Both the position numbers and the translations under genes were made by a program. Positions 1 to 4,511 of a stretch of DNA of 6,671 bases are shown piece after piece (position 1 is the first letter of the stretch; each line of letters begins with the position of its first letter). The DNA comes from Lachnospiraceae bacterium (GTDB lineage: Bacteria; Bacillota; Clostridia; Lachnospirales; Lachnospiraceae): contig JAGDAL010000075.1 in assembly GCA_017959525.1 (NCBI GenBank), positions 1 to 6,671 of the forward strand, read 5' to 3'. The notes beneath the pieces are model-generated. The model had not been told where the DNA came from. It saw only the letters and a list, made by a program, of their open reading frames with translations, and made no database searches.

Positions 1-306
1 GAAGACGAAGTTGCTCCAATCGAAGCCTGCATAGTTGGTAAAAATTTCAAAATTCGGAATACCAACGAGTCCAAACAATGCATCCTCACCTAAGAACAAG
101 CCGAAGCCAATGAGAATGAACATTACTGTTCCAATACAAAAATCCATCAGGTTCTTCATCAGGATGTTACCTGCATTTTTTGCTCTGGTAAATCCTGTCT
201 CTACCATGGCAAATCCTGCCTGCATCCAAAATACCAGCGCTGCTCCGATTAAGAACCAGACGCCAAACACGTTGTCACTCACGAAGGTCATTACTTCTTC
301 TGTCAT
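1..306 (-). CDS. amt: Ammonium transporter, Amt family (N-terminal 102 residues; cut by window edge)
   Basis: Inner-membrane channel of the Amt/Mep/Rh family that brings ammonium into the cell to feed glutamine synthetase. The visible 102 residues begin MTEEVMTFVSD and contain two hydrophobic segments at about residues 14-37 and 54-73. Between them is the hallmark stretch MQAGFAMVETGFTRAKNAGN (28-47) followed by ILMKNLMD, which is highly conserved at the end of the first helix and start of the second in Amt proteins. The ATG at 304-306 is preceded by a strong Shine-Dalgarno (GAGGAGG, complement of 316-322) nine bases away, which fixes the start. A usual Amt is around 400-450 residues, so three quarters lies outside the window, and any GlnB/GlnK gene that often follows cannot be seen. 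It lies downstream of glnN on the same strand, beyond a terminator, with no convincing promoter of its own. Confidence 0.95.
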   Translation of the reverse strand, partial: MTEEVMTFVSDNVFGVWFLIGAALVFWMQAGFAMVETGFTRAKNAGNILMKNLMDFCIGTVMFILIGFGLFLGEDALFGLVGIPNFEIFTNYAGFDWSNFVF

Positions 307-336
307 ACCTCGTTTCCTCCTCTTTCTTCTCTATAT

Positions 337-388
337 AAAAAAGGAGCGCACGCCACACAGTAATCTGCTGTGCGTCGTTGCACTCCTT
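337..388 (-). terminator. Intrinsic terminator between glnN and amt
   Basis: On the minus strand a long imperfect hairpin is followed by six T (342-337). The outer stem pairs 388-383 (AAGGAG) with 346-341 (CTCCTT). It continues inward with one wobble, one bulged A and a mismatch up to CACAG (372-368) against CTGTG (360-356), leaving a loop of about seven bases. The T tract follows the hairpin only in the minus direction, so it acts on glnN transcripts. It sits just 30 bases before the amt start, so amt can be transcribed from the upstream promoter only by reading through it. Confidence 0.85.
370..383 (-). promoter_or_regulatory. Predicted ANTAR-type antiterminator hairpin before amt
   Basis: Minus-strand RNA can form GUGC / GCAC (383-380 with 373-370), four perfect pairs around the six-base loop AACGAC (379-374). 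The loop has A at position 1 and G at position 4, the residues conserved in RNA targets of ANTAR-domain antiterminators. All of its bases lie in the 5' arm of the terminator at 337-388, so the two structures exclude each other. If a protein holds this hairpin, transcription would continue from glnN into amt. The usual partner hairpin (P1) was not found in the short stretch upstream, which lowers confidence in function. Confidence 0.6.
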
Positions 389-405
389 CTTTTCCTATTG
401 TTTTC

Positions 406-2514
406 TTATTTACGATCCGGCTGATAACGAACACTATAGAGGATCTCACTATAGGTCGGGTATGGCCAAATATCGCTTGGTACCAATGTCTCTACTTCAT
501 CTACAGCTGCACGAAGTGCATCCATATCGGCAAGAATCACATCTCTGTGATATACAGCCAAGTCATAGACATCATCTAACTTCTCTTCCTTGGCAATGTC
601 TGCATCCAACTTCTCTAAGTTCTTCTTCATGGATACAACCAAATCGGATACGGTCTTTAAGAGGTCCTTCTCTGCAACAGCTCCCTTTGCTCCTAAAGCC
701 TGTTCCTTCTTAATCACCACATCTGCCAAACGCTCTTCATAGGTACATGCTGCACTGATGATGTTGTTCTTCACCATAGAGCTTAAAGTCAAGGCCTCGA
801 TATTGATGGTCTTGTAATAGTTCTCCAGAAGAATCTCATAGCGGGCACGTACTTCTGTCTCAGAATATACGGCATGCTTCTCAAAGACTTTGATGTTCTT
901 CTTCTCGATGAAGGTCTCTAATGCATCTACGGTGGTGCGAAGGTTCAGAAGTCCACGCTTCTTTGCTTCCTTAACCCACTCTTCGCCATAGCCGTTACCG
1001 TTGAAGACGATTCTCTTATGAGCTACAACCTCATCGTGGATGAGCTTGCTTAATGCCTTATCGAAGTCCTTGGCCTTCTCCAACTTGTCCGCATACTCTT
1101 CCAGCGCCTCAGCAACGATGGTATTTAAAATAATGTTCGGTCCGGAGATGGATGCACTGGATCCAAGAGAACGGAACTCGAACTTGTTACCGGTAAATGC
1201 GAACGGTGATGTACGGTTACGATCCGTAGTATCCTTCGGGATGTGCGGAAGAACCGTTGCTCCGATGGACATTAATTTCTTTTTCTTATCATGATAGTCT
1301 CTGCCTGTTTCAATGGCTTCTAACACTGCTTCCAACTCATCGCCTAAGAACACGGACATGATAGCTGGCGGGGCCTCATTGGCTCCTAAGCGATGGTCAT
1401 TGGCAGCACTGGCCACAGACATTCGTAACAGTCCCTGATACTCATCTACCGCTTTGATGACGGCTACCAAGAACAGAAGGAACTGAGCATTCTGAGATGG
1501 CGTAGCGCCCGGTTCCAACAGGTTGATGCCGGTGTCGGTAGAGATGGACCAGTTATTATGTTTACCGGAGCCGTTGACGCCTGCAAAAGGCTTCTCATGC
1601 AACAGGCATACCATATGGTGACGACCTGCTACTGTCTTCATAAGCTCCATGGTCAGCTGATTATGGTCGGTGGCGATGTTGGTGGTAGAGAATACCGGAG
1701 CCAACTCGTGCTGTGCCGGTGCCACCTCGTTGTGCTCGGTCTTTGCCAAAATACCAAGCTTCCAGAGTTCCTCGTCCAGCTCCTTCATGAAGGCTTTGAC
1801 ACGAGGCTTAATCATACCGAAATAGTGATCATCCATTTCCTGTCCCTTGGATGGCTTTGCACCAAAGAGAGTACGTCCGGTATAGATTAAATCCGGGCGA
1901 CGCTTATAGACGTCACAATCGATGAGGAAATATTCCTGCTCCGGTCCTACGGTTGTGATGACATGCTTGGATGTCTCATCACCGAAGAGACGTAAGATAC
2001 GAAGTGCCTGCTTATCCAATGCCTGCATGGAACGAAGCAATGGAGTCTTCTTGTCCAATGCCTCTCCTGTATAGGAGCAGAATGCAGTCGGAATGCACAG
2101 GGTATCATCCTTAATAAATGCATAGCTGGTTGGATCCCATGCGGTATATCCTCTTGCTTCGAAAGTTGCACGAAGACCTCCGGACGGGAAGCTGGATGCA
2201 TCCGGCTCGCCCTTCACCAGTTCCTTGCCGCTAAACTCCATCATGACCTTACCGCCTGCTTCCGGGCTAATGAATCCATCATGCTTCTCTGCGGTAATTC
2301 CGGTCATTGGCTGGAACCAATGGGTAAAATGTGTTGCTCCATGCTCAATTGCCCAACCCTTCATAGCCTCAGCCACCACATTGGCGGTTTCCAGCTCTAA
2401 GGTTGTGCCCTCATCGATGGTACGACGCAATGCTCTGTAGGCATCCTTTGGCAAGCGCGCCTTCATTGCTTCATCGTTAAAAACCATGCTTCCGAAAATT
2501 TTTGGTACATCCAT
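406..2514 (-). CDS. glnN: Glutamine synthetase type III (GSIII)
   Basis: Cytosolic ATP-dependent enzyme that joins ammonium to glutamate to make glutamine. The 702-residue length matches the GSIII class (about 700) rather than GSI (about 450). Recognisable blocks in order are [17 protein letters not shown] (65-81), [20 protein letters not shown] (101-120), the metal/glutamate-site block [11 protein letters not shown] (189-199), [16 protein letters not shown] (258-273), the nucleotide/glutamate-site block [10 protein letters not shown] (314-323), and [17 protein letters not shown] (432-448). A charged, helical C-terminal extension typical of the class follows. The ATG is nine bases from GAGG (complement of 2524-2527). 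It begins 19 bases after the asnB stop, so the two are surely co-transcribed. Transcription then meets the terminator/antiterminator switch before amt. The symbol glnN is conventional for GSIII; some annotations use glnA. Confidence 0.97.
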   Translation of the reverse strand: MDVPKIFGSMVFNDEAMKARLPKDAYRALRRTIDEGTTLELETANVVAEAMKGWAIEHGATHFTHWFQPMTGITAEKHDGFISPEAGGKVMMEFSGKELVKGEPDASSFPSGGLRATFEARGYTAWDPTSYAFIKDDTLCIPTAFCSYTGEALDKKTPLLRSMQALDKQALRILRLFGDETSKHVITTVGPEQEYFLIDCDVYKRRPDLIYTGRTLFGAKPSKGQEMDDHYFGMIKPRVKAFMKELDEELWKLGILAKTEHNEVAPAQHELAPVFSTTNIATDHNQLTMELMKTVAGRHHMVCLLHEKPFAGVNGSGKHNNWSISTDTGINLLEPGATPSQNAQFLLFLVAVIKAVDEYQGLLRMSVASAANDHRLGANEAPPAIMSVFLGDELEAVLEAIETGRDYHDKKKKLMSIGATVLPHIPKDTTDRNRTSPFAFTGNKFEFRSLGSSASISGPNIILNTIVAEALEEYADKLEKAKDFDKALSKLIHDEVVAHKRIVFNGNGYGEEWVKEAKKRGLLNLRTTVDALETFIEKKNIKVFEKHAVYSETEVRARYEILLENYYKTINIEALTLSSMVKNNIISAACTYEERLADVVIKKEQALGAKGAVAEKDLLKTVSDLVVSMKKNLEKLDADIAKEEKLDDVYDLAVYHRDVILADMDALRAAVDEVETLVPSDIWPYPTYSEILYSVRYQPDRK

Positions 2515-2533
2515 TTTTCATTTCCTCTCTTTC

Positions 2534-4117
2534 TTAACATCCGCTCTGTCCGTAGTTCTTCAGGACTCTGGCGGATGGATCGTTGACGTTGCAGTTCTCC
2601 CAGTTCTTATTTGGCATCCAGTAATCTACAATCATGGCTGCCTGGCCGGGATAATATTTTTCGAAAAGTTCCCGATACAGAAGGGACTCTTTGGTAAACG
2701 GTGGTCGATAGGTATACGCGCTAGCGCGCTGTCGGAATACCTCGTCCGTGTAGTAGGATTCTGCAAATTCCTTAATGTAGTCCACCATGGAATGGCCTAC
2801 CGCATCGGAGAAGGCTGCCTTCTCTCGGAAAAGAATGTCATCCGGCAAATACTGAAGCCCTTCGAATGCATGTCGCAGCAGGTACTTGCCCTTGTTGTAG
2901 ACGTTCATCTTTTTCTCCGGCGGAATGCGCATCACATAATCCACGAAGTCCAAATCTCCGAATGGCACCCGGGCCTCCAAAGAATGTACGGATATGCAGC
3001 GATCTGCCCGAAGGACATCGTACATATACAACTCCCGCAGTCGCTTCTCGGCTTCCTGCTGGAATTCTTCCGCATTCGGTGCAAAGTCCGTGTACTTATA
3101 ACCGAAAATCTCATCCGATATCTCTCCGGTGAGCAGCACCCGTATATCCGTCTGCTCATGAATGGCTTTGCATACCAGGTACATTCCAACGCTGGCTCGA
3201 ATGGTGGTTATATCATAAGTTCCAAGGCTTGCGACTACCTCTTCCAGCGCATCCAGGACAATCTGCCGATTGATGATGACTTCGTGGTGTTTGCTTCCGA
3301 TATAGTCCGCCACCTCTTTGGCATATTTCAAATCGATGGCATCCTCACTCATACCGATGGCAAAAGTCTCAATTGGTTTATTTAAATACTTGGTTGCTAT
3401 GGCACAAACCAAGGAACTATCCAAGCCGCCGCTTAAGAGGAAACCTACCGGTGCATCCGCATCCAGGCGCTTCTCTACGCCGGCGATGAGCTTCGTGCGA
3501 ATGTTCTTACATACCTCTTCCAGCTCATCTTTCACATAGGTCTGACGAGCCGCCAAATCCCGGTAACAGTAGAACTGTCCATCCAGATAATAATGTCCCG
3601 GCGGGAACGGCTTCACCTCATCTACCAGTCCCACCAGGTTCTTGGCTTCACTGGCAAAACAGATATTGCCGTTAGCATTGCATCCATAAAACAAAGGGCG
3701 AATTCCAATGGGATCTCTTGCTGCAATTAAGGTTTTCTTGCGGCTGTCGTAGATGACCATGGCAAACTCCGCATCCAGCTTCTCAAACATTTCCAAGCCG
3801 AAGCTTTCATACATTGGAAGAATGATTTCACAATCACTGTCACTTCGGAAGGTATATCCTTCTTTCTCCAATTGCTTTTTTACTTCCCGAAAGCCGTAGA
3901 GCTCTCCGTTGCAGATCACTGCGTTGCCATGTAGATGAAAGGGTTGCATGCCTTCGTCTGTCAGGCCCATAATCGCCAACCGTTCAAAACCGAAGTAGTA
4001 ATCCCCCTCTTCTTTCACCCGAAGATCGTCCGGGCCACGTGTAATTGTCTTTGCAAAGGCCGCCAAAAAATCCTTTTTGCTTCCCATGTGTTTTTCCATC
4101 GCCATTATGGAGCACAT
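2534..4117 (-). CDS. asnB: Asparagine synthetase (glutamine-hydrolysing), AsnB type
   Basis: Cytosolic enzyme that uses ATP to activate aspartate and moves the amide nitrogen of glutamine onto it, giving asparagine. The 527-residue protein starts MCSIMAMEK. Cys2 becomes the N-terminal nucleophile of the class II amidotransferase domain after Met removal. Further glutaminase residues are Arg46 (RLAIMGL), the NGE motif at 70-72 and ARDPIGIRPLFYG (133-145). The synthetase domain has the pyrophosphate loop SGGLDSS (229-235), GEISDEIFG (331-339) and SLEARVPFGDLDFVDYV (379-395). An in-frame ATG at 4186 would add 23 lysine/glutamate-rich residues and bury the catalytic Cys, so the ATG at 4115-4117 was chosen; GAGG (complement of 4126-4129) is well placed before it. 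It is the first gene of the asnB-glnN-amt unit, behind a leader with two terminators. Confidence 0.96.
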   Translation of the reverse strand: MCSIMAMEKHMGSKKDFLAAFAKTITRGPDDLRVKEEGDYYFGFERLAIMGLTDEGMQPFHLHGNAVICNGELYGFREVKKQLEKEGYTFRSDSDCEIILPMYESFGLEMFEKLDAEFAMVIYDSRKKTLIAARDPIGIRPLFYGCNANGNICFASEAKNLVGLVDEVKPFPPGHYYLDGQFYCYRDLAARQTYVKDELEEVCKNIRTKLIAGVEKRLDADAPVGFLLSGGLDSSLVCAIATKYLNKPIETFAIGMSEDAIDLKYAKEVADYIGSKHHEVIINRQIVLDALEEVVASLGTYDITTIRASVGMYLVCKAIHEQTDIRVLLTGEISDEIFGYKYTDFAPNAEEFQQEAEKRLRELYMYDVLRADRCISVHSLEARVPFGDLDFVDYVMRIPPEKKMNVYNKGKYLLRHAFEGLQYLPDDILFREKAAFSDAVGHSMVDYIKEFAESYYTDEVFRQRASAYTYRPPFTKESLLYRELFEKYYPGQAAMIVDYWMPNKNWENCNVNDPSARVLKNYGQSGC

Positions 4118-4118
4118 A

Positions 4119-4168
4119 TCTTTTTCCTCTTTTCTTTTTTCTTTCTCTTTTCCTTTTTCCTCTTTTTC
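4119..4168 (-). other. 50-base uninterrupted purine tract in the asnB leader
   Basis: The minus-strand transcript carries 50 consecutive A/G residues directly before the asnB start codon. It holds two copies of AAAAGAGGAAAAAG (complement of 4153-4166 and 4120-4133). The inner copy supplies the Shine-Dalgarno of asnB and the outer copy duplicates that site. Such a tract is unstructured and could act as a ribosome standby site or a landing place for an RNA-binding protein, but no function can be read from the sequence alone. Confidence 0.7.
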
Positions 4169-4170
4169 AA

Positions 4171-4214
4171 ATAGAAAAGGCGTCACAGAATCCGTGAAAT
4201 TCCGTGGCGCCTTT
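4171..4214 (-). terminator. Second (start-proximal) terminator of the asnB leader
   Basis: On the minus strand AAAGGCG (4214-4208) pairs with CGCCTTT (4182-4176). After a C/A mismatch, CACGGAA (4206-4200) pairs with TTCTGTG (4190-4184) including one G-T wobble, around a nine-base loop. The stem runs into TTTTCTAT, a moderate U tract partly used in the stem, so this terminator may be weaker than the upstream one. No T tract follows in the plus direction, supporting an action on the asnB transcript. Confidence 0.7.
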
Positions 4215-4217
4215 GCC
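4206..4217 (-). promoter_or_regulatory. Predicted ANTAR-type hairpin 2 of the asnB leader
   Basis: GGC (4217-4215) pairs with GCC (4208-4206) around the six-base loop AAAGGC (4214-4209), with A at position 1, G at 4 and a C-G closing pair. The stem is only three G-C pairs, so it would need a bound protein to persist. Loop and 3' arm overlap the 5' arm of the terminator at 4171-4214. Its sequence context AGGCAA-A-GGCGCC repeats that of hairpin 1 (AGGCAA-C-GGCGCC), which argues against chance. Confidence 0.5.
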
Positions 4218-4244
4218 TACTGTGTGTGAATTTATCTCTAAACA

Positions 4245-4282
4245 AAACGAAAAACGCCGCAAGAATCTAAGTTCCTGCGGCG
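4245..4282 (-). terminator. First (promoter-proximal) terminator of the asnB leader
   Basis: On the minus strand CGCCGCAGGAA (4282-4272) pairs with TTCTTGCGGCG (4265-4255), 11 pairs with one G-T wobble and a six-base loop CTTAGA. It is followed by TTTTT, then CG and TTTT. It is strong and G-C rich, and lies about 20 bases into the predicted transcript, so by default most asnB-glnN messages should stop here. An outer AAACGA (4296-4291) could also pair with TCGTTT (4250-4245), which would tie up part of the U tract. Confidence 0.85.
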
Positions 4283-4290
4283 CCGTTGCC
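4279..4290 (-). promoter_or_regulatory. Predicted ANTAR-type hairpin 1 of the asnB leader
   Basis: GGC (4290-4288) pairs with GCC (4281-4279) around the loop AACGGC (4287-4282), with A1, G4 and a C-G closing pair. Past an A/G mismatch one further pair (4292 with 4277) is possible. The hairpin uses four bases of the 5' arm of the terminator at 4245-4282 (4282-4279), so forming it would disrupt termination. With hairpin 2 about 60 bases downstream it could be either a P1/P2 pair of one switch or one of two independent switches. Confidence 0.55.
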
Positions 4291-4307
4291 TCGTTTAAAT
4301 TGGTTTC

Positions 4308-4336
4308 ATCATAAGCATTTCGTTTTTTCTTGTCAA
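4308..4336 (-). promoter_or_regulatory. Sigma-A promoter for asnB-glnN(-amt)
   Basis: Minus strand: a perfect -35 TTGACA (complement of 4331-4336), a 17-base spacer and -10 TATGAT (complement of 4308-4313), one base from consensus. The start of transcription is expected near 4301, giving a leader of about 185 bases before asnB with two terminators in it. AT-rich sequence upstream could serve as an UP element. Confidence 0.88.
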
Positions 4337-4343
4337 CAGGAAA

Positions 4344-4359
4344 TTGAAAAAATTTTCAA
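4344..4359. repeat. Inverted repeat between the divergent promoters
   Basis: TTGAAAA-AA-TTTTCAA, seven-base arms with a two-base centre, lies in the 47 bases separating the two facing -35 boxes. It could be an operator shared by both units. It could also be a chance palindrome in AT-rich UP-element sequence; nothing else supports an operator. Confidence 0.35.
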
Positions 4360-4383
4360 AGTTGAGTAAAACTAAATTTATAG

Positions 4384-4412
4384 TTGACAGATTTTTTGCA
4401 TAAGATTATGAT
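4384..4412 (+). promoter_or_regulatory. Sigma-A promoter for gltB
   Basis: Plus strand: perfect -35 TTGACA (4384-4389), a 17-base spacer and -10 TATGAT (4407-4412). Both boxes and the spacing are identical to those of the divergent asnB promoter. Transcription is expected to start near 4419, giving a leader of about 93 bases that includes the terminator at 4441-4486. Confidence 0.9.
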
Positions 4413-4431
4413 TTTGAGAAATAGAGAATAT

Positions 4432-4447
4432 GAATCAATGGAGATTC
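4432..4447 (+). promoter_or_regulatory. Predicted ANTAR-type antiterminator hairpin before gltB
   Basis: GAATC (4432-4436) pairs perfectly with GATTC (4443-4447) around the six-base loop AATGGA (4437-4442). The loop has A at position 1 and G at position 4 and is closed by C-G. This is the best-formed of the four such hairpins. The loop end and 3' arm contain seven of the ten bases of the terminator's 5' arm (4441-4450), so antiterminator and terminator are mutually exclusive. No clean second hairpin is seen in the roughly 13 bases between the predicted start and this element. Confidence 0.65.
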
Positions 4448-4486
4448 CAACGACAGGTACCTAACCTGGCTTGGAATCTCTTTTTT
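4441..4486 (+). terminator. Leader terminator of gltB
   Basis: GAGATTCCAA (4441-4450) pairs perfectly with TTGGAATCTC (4471-4480). Inside, after a small internal loop, CAGGT (4454-4458) pairs with ACCTG (4464-4468). Six T follow at once (4481-4486). It ends 25 bases before the gltB start codon and within the predicted transcript, so it is an attenuator and not the end of an upstream gene. The upstream gene diverges, which leaves no other role for it. Confidence 0.9.
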
Positions 4487-4511
4487 ATTACAAAACACAC
4501 AGGAGGACCCC

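Noticed and set aside
323..345. TATATA as a -10 box of a separate amt promoter
   Set aside because: The TATATA follows the terminator's T tract and has no -35-like hexamer at the right distance. The transcript would begin almost on the Shine-Dalgarno.
35..424. Plus-strand open frames opposite amt, glnN and asnB, such as 35-424, 2486-3385 and 3935-4174
   Set aside because: They lie antisense to clear, well-conserved genes, lack recognisable domains and convincing ribosome sites, and are shadows of the coding strand.
2534..4186. Longer asnB starting at the in-frame ATG at 4186
   Set aside because: That ATG lies inside the terminator hairpin, has no Shine-Dalgarno, adds a run translated from the purine tract, and would bury Cys2, which must be N-terminal for the glutaminase to work.
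4171..4301. T-box (tRNA-Asn) riboswitch before asnB
   Set aside because: The leader lacks the AGGGTGGNACCGCG element and the long specifier stem, and has room only for two short terminator modules. The stretch AACGGCGCCGCAGG only superficially resembles a T-box.
4331..4389. GlnR/TnrA-type operator formed by TGTCAA and TTGACA
   Set aside because: These are the two -35 boxes, 47 bases apart. No TGTNA-N7-TNACA spacing is present in the region.
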